The position numbers and the translations under genes were made by a program. From an uncultured Clostridia bacterium (GTDB taxonomy: Bacteria; Bacillota; Clostridia; Christensenellales; UBA1242): DNA of 22,066 nucleotides. Positions within the stretch are counted from its first letter, which is position 1, and the number at the start of each line of letters is the position of its first letter. A model generated the notes under the pieces. That model was given only the letters and a program-made list of their open reading frames with translations. It did no database searches and was not told the DNA's origin. Shown in pieces: positions 17,501 to 20,217 of this stretch. The DNA is taken from contig CAKVCF010000002.1 of NCBI GenBank assembly GCA_934725795.1, positions 1 to 22,066 on the forward strand, read 5' to 3'.

Positions 17501-19519
17501 CCTATTGGCTTTATTTTTAGTAACAGATGCATTAATAGTTAACTTTGAATTTGATATGTCATCACCACCTGCAAATATACCACCACCAGCTCCCGTTGTA
17601 GAGTTGCAATAGATATCTGCAGAAACAGTGGCTGTAAATGCTGAACCATTAGCTATTTGCCAACGATCTTTTGAATTGGCAGTTGATTTGATATCTTTTT
17701 TGTTATTGTATTTAGCAACAGCAGTTTGTATCTTTTTACTACCACCATATTTTGTTGCTAAACTAACAAATGAACTTTCAGTAGGAATTGGTAAACCAAG
17801 TGCAATACCACCACCGCCATATTCACCACCAATAGCAGCGTTACCATGTACTTCACCTGAAATAATTAAGCCATTATTAATTGAAGCAATACCACCGCCG
17901 TTTTTCGCAGTACAATTGCTAACTTCAGCTGCAACATTAACGCCTGAAACAAAAGAGTTTTCATCCTCGCCAGTTTTTGGCAAGCCGCTATCTACTGCGA
18001 ATAAGCACAAAGCACCGCCGTAGTTTGTTGTGTTGTTTATATTATTTTGCAAAACAACGTTGCTGTAAATATCAAAGTCTTCACCTTGAGCGAAAATCAA
18101 AGCACCTGATTTGAGTTTGTTTTCTTCAACAGTGTCTTTTTGACCATCCAAAACAAGTTTAGGGCTGTTTTCTGTTGCGTTTTCATCACCAAGCACAAGT
18201 GTTGAACCTGTTGCACCAACAATCATGTGTTCAACTGTTTTGCTTGCTGTGTTACGCAAGATTTTTGTGTCAACTGCTGCGTTAAGTGTTACAGTTGCAC
18301 CATCGCCTGCAACAGCAGTGTCGTCCATTGTAACTTGTTCAACGATTACGTTGATTTCACCATCTTGGTTGTGTTCAACTTCTTTAAATGCTTCGTACAA
18401 AGTTGTAACATTTTCAACTTTGCCGTCTTTAACCAAAACGTTTTCGTAAGCTGAACCTGTCATAAACACTTTTACAAATTCAGCAAGCATAGGATAATTA
18501 AAGTCCATTGCAGGGCTGTTTTCAACGTGTTGATAATTTGTCCACGCATTTGTTTCACTTAACAATTCTGCTGAATATTTGCGAACATTGTATGCAGAGA
18601 AATTTGCACCATATTTAACATCAACAACATTGTCTAAAACAATATTAGGATTATTTATATATGTAACTTGGCCATTGCCTGTGAAATAACTGTATGAAAT
18701 TGTACCATTATTTTCAGCTGAATCATTGTTTGAAACAATTTCACCAACCAAGCCACCAAAACTGTTTGCTTCAATTGTTGTATCAACAAAGCTGTTTACA
18801 ATAAGGTTTTGAGGGAGATTTGCGTTCTTTGTGCGATCAATTGTTAATTTACCAACTAAACCACCAGCGATGCGGTTAGCTGAAATTGAGCCTAAGCGAA
18901 CATATGAGTTTTCGATTGTTGTGTTGATTGCTTCGCCAACCAAACCACCAACATAGTCTGCATCACTTGCAATGTTGCAATTATACAAACCAATATTGCG
19001 GATTGTTGCATCTTCAACATAACCAAACAAACCATTGCCATTTATGGTTGCATTGCTGATTGTGTAGTATGAGCCATCAAACACACCTTGGAAAGACGAA
19101 AAAGCATTGCCTGAAGAATCAGTCAATTTCTTACCAATAGGGCTTAAGCTATACCCGTTCATATCAATGTTCTTGTTAAGGTAAATTGTGTATTCACGGA
19201 AATAGTTATAGTCTGCCGCTGCATCGCTATTTACAATCTCAACAAATTTCATAAATGAACGTGCTGAATTGATTGTATAAGTTTTTGTACAACGTTTAGC
19301 AAACGTAACACCTTTCAACAAACTTGACGTATCTGGCGCACTTCCATCATATTTGTCCGATGACCAGATAATTGGATTTGTAGGCTTGCTGTTGCCGTCA
19401 TTCTTATTCCAGAATGCAAGACCAACGCCAACACCTGTTAAAGCAAAAAGGGCAGCCATCAAAAATGTGATAACCGATGTGATTATTACCTTTGTGCTTT
19501 TCTTTGTGATTTTTAACAT
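1577..19519 (-). CDS. giant multi-domain repeat surface protein (~5,980 aa; GLUG, beta-helix, InlB-type, BspA-type and MBG/Ig modules)
   Basis: A single open frame of about 17.9 kb encodes a predicted exported protein. The start at 19519 (MLKITKKSTK) is preferred because GGGAGAAG lies five bases upstream. An in-frame ATG at 19534 overlaps that ribosome binding site and has no good site of its own. After a signal/anchor segment (residues ~11-37) come GLUG repeats (~76-286), a Gly-rich beta-helix-like region (~373-893), an InlB-type repeat (~1076-1173), a ~156-residue module (~1203-1696), a BspA leucine-rich cassette (~1981-2230), mixed beta modules (~2310-3040), InlB repeats (~3041-3261), a second BspA/DUF285 cassette (~3373-3530), Ig/FN3-like modules (~3606-3780), an InlB-type array (~3780-4510), an MBG/Ig array (~4510-5478), an InlB pair (~5478-5648) and a unique C-terminus. 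Composition is rich in Thr, Ser, Val, Asn, Tyr and Gly. These families are typical of surface adhesins; ligand and function are unknown. No C-terminal LPXTG, SLH, dockerin or membrane segment was seen. It is monocistronic, with its own terminator. Confidence 0.93.
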   Translation of the reverse strand: MLKITKKSTKVIITSVITFLMAALFALTGVGVGLAFWNKNDGNSKPTNPIIWSSDKYDGSAPDTSSLLKGVTFAKRCTKTYTINSARSFMKFVEIVNSDAAADYNYFREYTIYLNKNIDMNGYSLSPIGKKLTDSSGNAFSSFQGVFDGSYYTISNATINGNGLFGYVEDATIRNIGLYNCNIASDADYVGGLVGEAINTTIENSYVRLGSISANRIAGGLVGKLTIDRTKNANLPQNLIVNSFVDTTIEANSFGGLVGEIVSNNDSAENNGTISYSYFTGNGQVTYINNPNIVLDNVVDVKYGANFSAYNVRKYSAELLSETNAWTNYQHVENSPAMDFNYPMLAEFVKVFMTGSAYENVLVKDGKVENVTTLYEAFKEVEHNQDGEINVIVEQVTMDDTAVAGDGATVTLNAAVDTKILRNTASKTVEHMIVGATGSTLVLGDENATENSPKLVLDGQKDTVEENKLKSGALIFAQGEDFDIYSNVVLQNNINNTTNYGGALCLFAVDSGLPKTGEDENSFVSGVNVAAEVSNCTAKNGGGIASINNGLIISGEVHGNAAIGGEYGGGGIALGLPIPTESSFVSLATKYGGSKKIQTAVAKYNNKKDIKSTANSKDRWQIANGSAFTATVSADIYCNSTTGAGGGIFAGGDDISNSKLTINASVTKNKANRGGGGIIITFVACTIKPLTPSTPINISCNGYYVDSSYTYTVNGAGLYARYSTLNISGGVKMAYNNNMSNSITTSADVSIVTNSIYSSQYSWGGGMALEGCYGSIICNVSYNKAIMGGGVHCVAVDDDLTGAGETLTFSASTFLENVASGKGGGICLDVSAADASNNPSILAFGYSNVFSGNRAVVGAGINCELGGDESGQGENFVENLDTTHCNFVENTASDRGNNTWGFGSITYTWKNGANSFSRQVYYLDEIVNKSSTYLYSSSLANSWVITNFTKTTTISTVNGTGSTLLNPVTMRNIEIGMNDITYYATVARRISFEDNSSIARRYQVSNYNGTSMGWYNASSSAFTSTTTPTVKGVTDWTTYGWVDGDRVLRASSGSSTATSLPYTCSATTLHAAVRRTLTYYFKANGGSGSMSNQTKTTMYVPTLSTGVYDTNVTLNVNTYTPPTEKVFAGWRLGTSAGEIAGMPIIKNGASYTPTVGMSDSPFAVYLWAQWTDKTWHYGYLDANGGTILGENTTFASTKPSGITYDLSFSSGTLINRRAQAANTYNNTLQISKLSFTTYVPNQAVTFSVTYVADGVTSYGMFGYLDVDHNWMNSLAGDTRKYELLTRSATNKIITYNVPTVGSHFIYVGWQYGEYDVEQTASGDKPIVNNGKYDGVQVENPNSFYGTDNEISSTALRDHYWLGYGYYMMAKVFTPGTGTYSNATTSSVVAVNTKGNESTSVTSGTTKSYAFTREGEYYVSGNKGVNYSLALYKYSFRTTKPNTTVIFDVVNSGETNYDFAVFAKLDTDVSSSATDGGWNWNSYSANQFANFKGKSDNNTTTNTTKQVVYEIATTGLHYIMWGFRKDSSNSSYKDCAKVRIHQNTSNEAIATATTASNSNSATSYAYTIDSNGYYVVGNKGIKNSLSLYKYTFTTTFANQTVNFDVISYGENNFDYAVFGKLDTDVSSAGSSAWTYSTFASKTTASQVTNCHAMLRGKSSASVQTVSYTVAKTGTHYFMWGYRKDGSGDTYDDIAKLKLAYNPEVTVTEIYNQEIGYLPPAQKTGYEFVGWKSNTYEGIDSQSLFDNALKSNQTKFTESTYYKSSELIATTTDQLWNNIGRLNYSVVGPYPFVNSSGNSWTVTVHDTTIFKDQYIYEVRLYNSSNTLLNTISGAIVSFTIPSGTTQVMLVLNDTKMVDVDYTIGKDLVTYSRKAQKYYSPGDYVTIKANNNLTAMYTNGSFVSSSTLASEMGNMFGLGETDITGIRFDTYKTIADYNAILESNGQTTYTDTGLRLSTGIPIYRQGTTANFAFVLGMNIKYSALANYFRGWTALKTVVFNNLNTSGCTSLGSLFYNCTELTSVTFGGPFTISPSLTNVSHMFHDCKKLTSVNMEYLTGVTSSVNMAYTFYSCQSLQSVKIPFTVVSSLNYTFGDCRSLTSLDFTNTTFTNISAGYAFYCCTNLKSITFAAGCSVTTAAYMFGSCSALESLDISNIDFSNVTTTYSMFTSCSKLKTIIGLNTIGETAGKLTDMSWMFTQCYALESVAFSSSIDTSKVTNFSHMFYNCTGLQTLSLDGFTFSSGANVAGMLNFGPNNKILYISQGRIINNLGTTIPITTHTSTSRLFDTEEKVTNPTDDDYMDPAEKTVLGDEHALIRGSYLTFNAGGYGVSNTSNLSTSGYNHTLNPYNAVFRIVLFYNEKLTGTMPTSYRTDGYYLSYWVKSGTSTTMSVGASISEDTVLTPNWMENGLSVVVNLNDSSWSSITSYNAVSSTGTARGTFMTLRYFDNNTTVQNDTTSATYGTVVAPASVGAGNVVFRRLPVGKYFIMAPVSQYNLTEVPCAMLEVSNIINVMVTTVNYYTVNFSNGYIHNPTIETPEGYTKPYMYPNASSQITWSDDTQQHPMAIIAAAKAGGITASGDETSKNVYLTANLFTSYTGTTSTRLYQLASIGLNEREGYYRKINKVTVPGSIASGAKFSVDFYCVQNVVKVKTTPTYLPVKVQLYQNGTAVTDIVTTSNGVATFTGIDTGSYQVWASATAQTEGINVLVPTGKGITCSGGTIEDAAIPTITYGQIQNYYGVKVNGSDWSTAPVTNYQLRTTSMQGSVAVTDVLNGHTLTSSTYYVLSSYVFDVYAPEICGAQMSTTSYVKFDATLAPAGIRYINYGAFAIKPRLDESNGNSNWINTYSANIKYTIYRKGTNYSINSPYYDTITDPFRKLTYYAKEGLEFDIFVDQVVSSVALSSFDGGLARGVTVTTKASSADTSSLYTIDFYTVHGITNKFNNQVSIQTVSPYSSILTDYYILSGTTLRTTSDGSKIEIGNGGATSKVLYTYKVNVVTGYASSFLAWSYSISSASGNYKTVTTTGFEVNSTTKNINIYPQGTQYAFYYYIKYNANGGAGTMSNSQHSYGQKSNLKANTYSRYGYTFKGWATSASSTTVVATDKAELITSAYGTGSGTVTATVGTTIIGSVSGAGGTINLYAVWEVNKYTIMFMMNCDDYLELNNGSDSNHMTDGFQVTYSWGTQYTLPKTPFTNPGYRFVGWSVRTPAEDMLLNNETPANYFELGATYTKIGGSGKYAEFIADGASIKNLYTSGNYNETFFAIWESVDVELPSTWQADLDAQMQKVTGSGYDWQCLQYLYVLDGTTMNNAYDRDKGCWVYDGTEFLQAKGIQLPTGISVFVMASALDNPRVSEQLILAHTGKIYAPADSSHLFEPKSEDLNLYYLEFANFDTSRVTNMSFMFANNNSLTNIVGLDKFDTSNVTNMQMMFYHSLLNGGAEGCTIDLSKWNTSKVQTFDGMFSKTTIGDINLSGWTFESVTVGAFDNMFRLSESLPYLDLSSWDWTGFDLLLESDAGHNGIIANMFTGCTFLMDIKTPHSANCKVRFNLPELTGGESYYVVYGPWAGDVFNPGDEIVSADCSMYYSTNAKLTMTFNNQTLASGTYNKNYSASIIENPYVVDYYPHEKVTRNDGVSNLTYTITSATFNGSTLAASSGKYNGLSLVASGNFSGTPTAAGTYVFTVKATHEASGSYATAQITVVIGKATMAAPTVTVATDGKVTWTSVTGATSYQISIDGSTWTTATSGVNYNSTIVASTGLRTVRVRAVTTDTNNYVANGAIGTKGVYVYNLTLNKGTGIASVTGAGSYIGGRVVTITATVSTGYTFKAWTGASTATTASTTITIPSSSASSYALTATANTNANTYTIAYNGNGSTGGSTASSTHTYNVAKTLTKNGYVRAYTVTFDANQGSCATASLTSNYTFNGWAESASGAKVYKDEQSVTNLIASGTKTLYANWTAVAITLPSASRTGYTFAGWYTAASGGNKVGDAGASYTPAAGIKLYAHWNVNSQTVTYNATENGGTFGSASGYSSTATVNYGAAVDVSKTNRYGTKSGWTFVGWNTNKDATTALSSYTMGTSNVTLYAIYSKTFTATFIYYNNKTTEVPKTIYNKATAPVSITAPGALGTPSGYSFRGWSTDKAANAKITVAVSGSISISADVTYYASYQKTVTAIFYYSTLTKDNFTYSVKASTTTAAAIQYYGYTGTIINSNFTVPSAVTSSTGGASAENYIGVANAINSATVVTPTTANTKFYAVYTESLTFYYYNGTAHTSTTLTRRMLCDGTNYANSLSATAPTPSNYNGASFTSWQYQSNPDQTYAREPLTTGVNELFAKYTLSVTATFNYYDGSKAATATASENRYYVSKNGGINTTENNFTIPTVVSANRTISNVAYTYRGVSTATTANAAVATPTTANTAFYASYTYTVKVTFDGNNATSGTAPTAVSGTAYMNYKADKVGLTITVPANPFGRTGYALAAKPWNTNAAGTGTGYSANAAATFTANTTLYAAWTANELTFSAQELNVTYSTSAQTTTFTGASNGTGSYTYSITAGNTGSYFTISGTTITVKASTPVHTYNLTVHVVDNGSGKTKDATITIIVKKAAGSISYATKTITKTYGDAAFTNALTKVGDGTVTYSSSATGVATVDGTGKVTIKGAGTTTITATVADGTSYTYATKTATYTLKVNKKTLTVTAANKTITYGEALPSYTYSITGFVNNETESVLTTKPTATCSYVRYGNVGTYDITVSGAAAANYSFSYVKGTLTVNKRTVTATWPSTVSFGYDGNVHKVEATIGNLVNNDAVTFTYTGTTSATAAGDYKATINGLSGTKAGNYSLPSNLEQDWSIGTASVILTVDSSKTVVYGSTATVSYKSNVAGKFTITSNSTSYVTVATGYTQTVEANKAYTFTINGVKAGSGTITVAFAPTDSKNYTAPANKTVNVTVDRATIANVPSQSGTLTYNGNAQSPSWNNYDSVKMTIGGTTSGTNVGTYAATFTPTSNYKWSDGTTTAKTVNWSIGKLVVTKPTAKTNLTYTGSSITGVTFSTGVGYSVKSGSTAAINAGNYSAVFTLDGNHTWSDGTADVTVNWSIAKKSVAVVWGTTTSWIYDGQSHAPTASATGVTGETLNLTVSGAQVNASSSSYTAAATLSSVTGGQAKTSNYTLTNTTKAFTISARAITVTANSASKVYDRKALTANGAKVTSDTKLVTGHKLSYTVTGSITNVGSVANVISNVKVLDASGNDVSSNYKITTANGTLKITAKVTTFTVTVKETSYVYDGSEKQPTITVKAGDVTLTAGTDYTVSGTTKAIKVGNYTITITGAGNYAGSNGSATWTITKATVTVPTAPADKTYTGVSQNSGITNPTHSSIVAASSTTSATNVGSYNVVLKLDDADNYQWNDGATANKTIVWKIVAKSLKDCTVTLAYTTVNFDGTAKTPAVTVKIGSTTIASSNYTVKYTKNTYVGTATVTISGNTNLKDTVELTFTIKAVGYKISYTKMINNVETTLTTTNKTGYDVSTSAQTISLTAPTLAGHTFTGWTITNTASTSKATLSGSTVTIPANSYGAFKLTAHFTVNNYTISYNYDGGSVATANKTTYQISANAQTFTLNVPTKSGYRFTSWTLTNTDSTTSKATVSGNTVTIPANSYGNFAIKANYEQVISVTLQIIKPESSKASYSFAEYKTSNDAINKTNVITSFTMDGATTSTSNGITTITKQIVVGKDYYLAIVSAEATAAVGNKYELLCVYNNEQLLTEMPVKTISGANASGRYKITASTTIKLEFFSAVKVDLEATATETDSTKLVGWTNVTVKTKDGKEEIENSQYIIREGATWTAKIDSTHLGAEDALMGIKYVLADGTTGTITTTGDDNIKYDSANGTYTISADVVTLTPIVKTPIELEVVSSNVTLTETKDKIVKNNGTIKVYAGTWELTFSGEDTPASASDVAKTVFGVTNVTVDSTTKAASWTSSNGKWKFTVSKNSTDGKYYLTIASV
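2575..3085 (-). repeat. tandem pair of 83-residue InlB-type repeats (residues ~5478-5648)
   Basis: Two adjacent units share YKISYTKM / YTISYNYDGG, HTFTGWTITNT / YRFTSWTLTNT and the shared end TVTIPANSYG. At DNA level the segment TGCTGGAATTGTTACTGT recurs 249 bases (83 codons) apart at 2621 and 2870. The similarity makes this a recent duplication and a possible site of repeat-number change. Confidence 0.85.
3085..5990 (-). repeat. MBG/YDG/Big_2-like immunoglobulin-fold array (residues ~4510-5478)
   Basis: About a dozen modules start with motifs such as KTITKTYGD, KTITYGEALPSY, VSFGYDGNVHKVEA, GTLTYNGNAQSPSW, NLTYTGSSITG, SWIYDGQSHAPTA, KVYDRKALT and SYVYDGSEKQPTI. They commonly end in VNWSIGK, NWSIAKK or TWTITKA. 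'YDG/YNG/YTG' followed by 'VG.Y' is the signature of the MBG and YDG families. One unit (TYSSSATGVATVDGTGKVTI) is Big_2-like. Two modules align 216 bases (72 codons) apart at 4281 and 4497. These are stalk modules. Confidence 0.88.
5990..8180 (-). repeat. InlB-type repeat array with a diverged YYN/FYAxY subfamily (residues ~3780-4510)
   Basis: About nine to ten units each end in an aromatic A-x-W or A-x-Y strand: LYANW, LYAHW, LYAIY, YYASY, FYAVY, LFAKY, FYASY and LYAAW. The first units are classical InlB (TFDANQGS, YTFNGWAES; YTFAGWYTAASGG; WTFVGWNTNKD). The units at about 6270-7280 form a subfamily with 'aTF.YY' strands and a 'TTANT.FYA.YT' end. Confidence 0.85.
8180..8700 (-). other. putative Ig-like and FN3-like modules (residues ~3606-3780)
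   Basis: SLVASGNFSGTPTAAGTYVFTVKAT matches the putative-Ig (He_PIG) pattern, in which a Gly-Thr-Pro turn precedes a 'G.Y.F.V.A' strand. It is followed by PTVTVATDGKVTWTSV with TSYQISIDGSTW, which looks like a fibronectin type III-like module (Trp in strand B, 'Y.v.idG'). Confidence 0.65.
8930..9400 (-). repeat. BspA/DUF285-type cassette 2 (residues ~3373-3530)
   Basis: Repeats carry the DUF285 signature: FDTSRVTNMSFMF, FDTSNVTNMQMMF, WNTSKVQTFDGMF and WTFESVTVGAFDNMF, ending in NMFTGCTFLMDI. It is preceded by a unique segment at 9400-9735 (YLYVLDGTTMNN, GCWVYDG) and followed by YYVVYGPWAGDVFNPGDEI. This subtype differs from cassette 1, which lacks the DTS.VTNM core in most units, so the two were probably acquired separately. 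Confidence 0.9.
9735..10395 (-). repeat. two InlB-type repeats (residues ~3041-3261)
   Basis: The first unit reads IKYNANGGAGTMSNSQH ... YGYTFKGWATS ... INLYAVWEV. The second reads YTIMFMMN ... GYRFVGWSVRTP ... ETFFAIWE. Both match the Listeria-Bacteroides repeat; the second has lost the ANGG turn and carries an insertion. Confidence 0.85.
10400..12590 (-). other. mixed beta-rich central region of the giant protein (residues ~2310-3040)
   Basis: This stretch begins with an InlB-like unit (YLTFNAGGYG ... YYLSYWVKSG ... LTPNW). It then holds segments resembling Cna_B or carboxypeptidase-regulatory-like folds: VVFRRLPVGKYFIMAP, and VKVQLYQNGTAVTD with GVATFTGIDTGSYQVWA. The remainder is not assignable by eye; it is rich in Thr, Tyr and Ser and predicted beta. 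The 'GYIHNPT' and 'FYTVHGI' segments suggest several further diverged copies of one strand pattern. Confidence 0.5.
12830..13575 (-). repeat. BspA-type leucine-rich repeat cassette 1, nine repeats with a Cys ladder (residues ~1981-2230)
   Basis: Nine units of about 26 residues carry the core 'MF..C..L.S': LFYNCTELTS, MFHDCKKLTS, TFYSCQSLQS, TFGDCRSLTS, AFYCCTNLKS, MFGSCSALES, MFTSCSKLKT, MFTQCYALES and MFYNCTGLQT. This is the BspA/LRR_5 type of leucine-rich repeat, known from surface proteins of Tannerella, where BspA binds fibronectin and fibrinogen, and from many gut bacteria. The conserved Cys points inward as in other LRRs. A ligand-binding role is an inference. Confidence 0.9.
14430..14880 (-). 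repeat. ~156-residue beta-rich module, copy C
   Basis: It repeats copy B: YYVVGNKGIKNSLSLYKYTF, TVNFDVISYGE, DYAVFGKLDTDVSS, a WTY-containing loop, GTHYFMWGYRKDGS and YDDIAKLKL. Protein identity to copy B is high in these motifs and low in the loops. It is followed by an InlB-like end (TGYEFVGWKSNTYEG). Confidence 0.8.
14905..15345 (-). repeat. ~156-residue beta-rich module, copy B
   Basis: Key motifs in order are YYVSGNKGVNYSLALYKYSF, TVIFDVVNSGE, DFAVFAKLDTDVSS, a WNW-containing loop, GLHYIMWGFRKDSS and YKDCAKVRI. The same motifs recur 468 bases (156 codons) later in copy C, so this is a tandem duplication. I do not recognise it as a named family. The alternation of strands suggests a beta-sandwich. 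Confidence 0.8.
15575..15910 (-). repeat. diverged first copy of the ~156-residue module (copy A)
   Basis: This part shares the skeleton of the two following modules: a strand LQISKLSFTTYVPNQAVTFSV, then GMFGYLDVDHNW, then VPTVGSHFIYVGWQYGEYD. Aligned features are a 'L.F.T..pNq.V.F.V' strand, a 'vFg.LD.D' strand and a 'tG.H.i.wG.r' strand. It lacks the GNKG motif and the RKD motif seen in copies B and C. Confidence 0.55.
16000..16295 (-). repeat. InlB-type (Listeria-Bacteroides) repeat (residues ~1075-1173)
   Basis: The pattern YYFKANGGSGSM ... VFAGWRLG ... YLWAQW is the classical InlB B-repeat signature (an 'ANGG' strand, an 'F.GW' core and an 'l.A.W' end). A partial unit, YGYLDANGGTI, follows. 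InlB repeats are beta-grasp-like stalk modules of bacterial surface proteins. Confidence 0.8.
16840..18400 (-). repeat. right-handed beta-helix-like region with GGGI repeats (residues ~373-893)
   Basis: Irregular short repeats centre on Gly-rich turns such as GGALCL, NGGGIAS, GGGGIALG, GAGGGIFAGG, RGGGGIII, WGGGMALE, MGGGVHC and GKGGGICLD. Between them are strand-forming 'N.A..G' and 'FSGNRA' motifs. This resembles pectin-lyase-like and Pmp-type (chlamydial polymorphic membrane protein) beta-helices. No glycan-lyase catalytic set was recognised, so a structural or binding role is more likely than an enzymatic one. Confidence 0.75.
18660..19290 (-). repeat. GLUG-type repeats (giant protein residues ~76-286)
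   Basis: The segment begins with a pattern common before GLUG repeats (LNKNIDMNGYSLSPIG, then GVFDGSYYTISN). It continues with NGLFGYVEDATIRNIGLYNC, YVGGLVGEA, AGGLVGKL and FGGLVGEIV. The recurring GGLVG core with intervening 'I.NSY' strands defines the family, found in secreted bacterial proteins including peptidases and adhesins. It probably forms a beta-solenoid continuous with the following beta-helix. Confidence 0.85.
19409..19489 (-). other. N-terminal signal peptide or membrane anchor of the giant protein
   Basis: Residues 1-10 contain four Lys, followed by a hydrophobic stretch from VIITSVITFL to GVGLAFW at about residues 11-37. This is a Sec-type signal. A Gly-Leu-Ala before Phe36 could be a signal peptidase I site. 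The hydrophobic segment is rather long, so it may instead remain uncleaved as an anchor. Confidence 0.8.
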
Positions 19520-19524
19520 AATCG

Positions 19525-19532
19525 CTTCTCCC
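19525..19532 (-). promoter_or_regulatory. ribosome binding site that decides the giant gene start
   Basis: On the minus strand GGGAGAAG lies five bases before the ATG at 19519. The alternative in-frame ATG at 19534 partly overlaps this site, so it cannot use it, and it has only weak sequence upstream. The downstream start also places the Lys-rich signal start directly at the N-terminus. Confidence 0.85.
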
Positions 19533-19580
19533 ATTAAAGTGCGCTAAGCAATCGCTGTTACTTAACACACGCAATTTTGT

Positions 19581-19617
19581 ATATTAGTATTTTATACTAT
19601 TTCGACAAAAAAACCAA
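19581..19617 (-). promoter_or_regulatory. candidate promoter and small palindrome upstream of the giant gene
   Basis: Two overlapping minus-strand options exist: TTGTCG (19603-19608), 16 bases, TAATAT (19581-19586); or TTGGTT (19612-19617), 15 bases, TATAAA (19591-19596). Neither is ideal. A perfect palindrome TAGTAT-AAA-ATACTA (19585-19599) overlaps both -10 options and might be an operator, but AT-rich DNA makes chance palindromes common. Confidence 0.4.
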
Positions 19618-20162
19618 GCGAAATACAAATTTTTTTTAAAATTTTTAGCAAACTTTATTTTTAGACTTTGCCAACTTTTTTAAATCCATAAAAAATAACC
19701 AAAAACCCTTGTAAAATTGCTAAATAAAGCAGATTGTCAAAATTTTTAAAAAGACCAGAAAAATTATTTAAAAATGCAAAAATTTTTATTTTTTTATTAA
19801 TTTTTTAAGTTTTTTGCGTATTTTTTGCAATTTTTTAAAAAATTATTTTATTTTTTTGAATTTGTTAAAATTCCTATAATTAAAAATTTGCAAAATTTGC
19901 CAACTTAAAAACTAAAATATTTTGTGATTTTATTCCACCAAATGGACAAAATAAAATTTGTAATCAATCTTCAACAGACATTAAAATGCATAATCTATTT
20001 TTAAAAATGTTTAGGCGTAAAAATAAATAAAGTTCACAATTAGAACACCCTTGCTGACTTAAATTTTTAGTTTCTTTTTAGTTTCAATTCTATTTCTGTA
20101 GCATTTTTGATAATGCAGTTTTTACCATGTATCTTAAACAAAAGCCGATTGTTAAAAAGCAA

Positions 20163-20189
20163 ATAAAAAAGAGCGGAAAACTCCGCCCT
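20163..20189 (-). terminator. rho-independent terminator of the 137-residue gene
   Basis: On the minus strand AGGGCGGA, a GTTT loop and TCCGCTCT (8 pairs, one G-U) are followed by a run of T. The arms are 20182-20189 and 20170-20177. It starts about 28 bases after the stop codon, so transcription of this gene should not normally run on into the giant gene. Confidence 0.9.
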
Positions 20190-20217
20190 TAACTTATAAG
20201 TGAAAATTAGATTTGAA

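Larger units (their letters stand above)
19520..20217. other. AT-rich intergenic region upstream of the giant gene
   Basis: About 700 bases carry no gene. From 19620 to about 20040 it is extremely AT-rich, with many runs of A and T. An 11-base direct repeat TTTGCCAACTT occurs near 19667 and 19896. The part at 20041-20160 holds nothing recognised. The left end contains the giant gene's ribosome binding site and candidate promoter; the right end holds the terminator of the 137-residue gene. Confidence 0.75.

Noticed and set aside
17969..17983. LPKTG motif in the giant protein, resembling a sortase signal
   Set aside because: It lies at about residue 513 inside the beta-helix region, with no hydrophobic segment or basic tail after it and over 5,400 residues following. 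A sortase signal must be C-terminal; this is a chance match.
17628..18023. 131-codon plus-strand open frame (and another at 16875-17204)
   Set aside because: Both are antisense to the Gly-rich beta-helix region, where GGC/GGT-rich codons give Pro/Ala-rich shadows. No promoter or ribosome binding site supports them.
19520..19534. Upstream ATG at 19534 as the start of the giant protein
   Set aside because: It overlaps the GGGAGAAG ribosome binding site that serves the ATG at 19519 and lacks its own good site.
19353..19547. 64-codon plus-strand frame with a hydrophobic C-terminal half
   Set aside because: The hydrophobicity is the mirror of the signal segment of the giant gene on the other strand; there is no translation signal.
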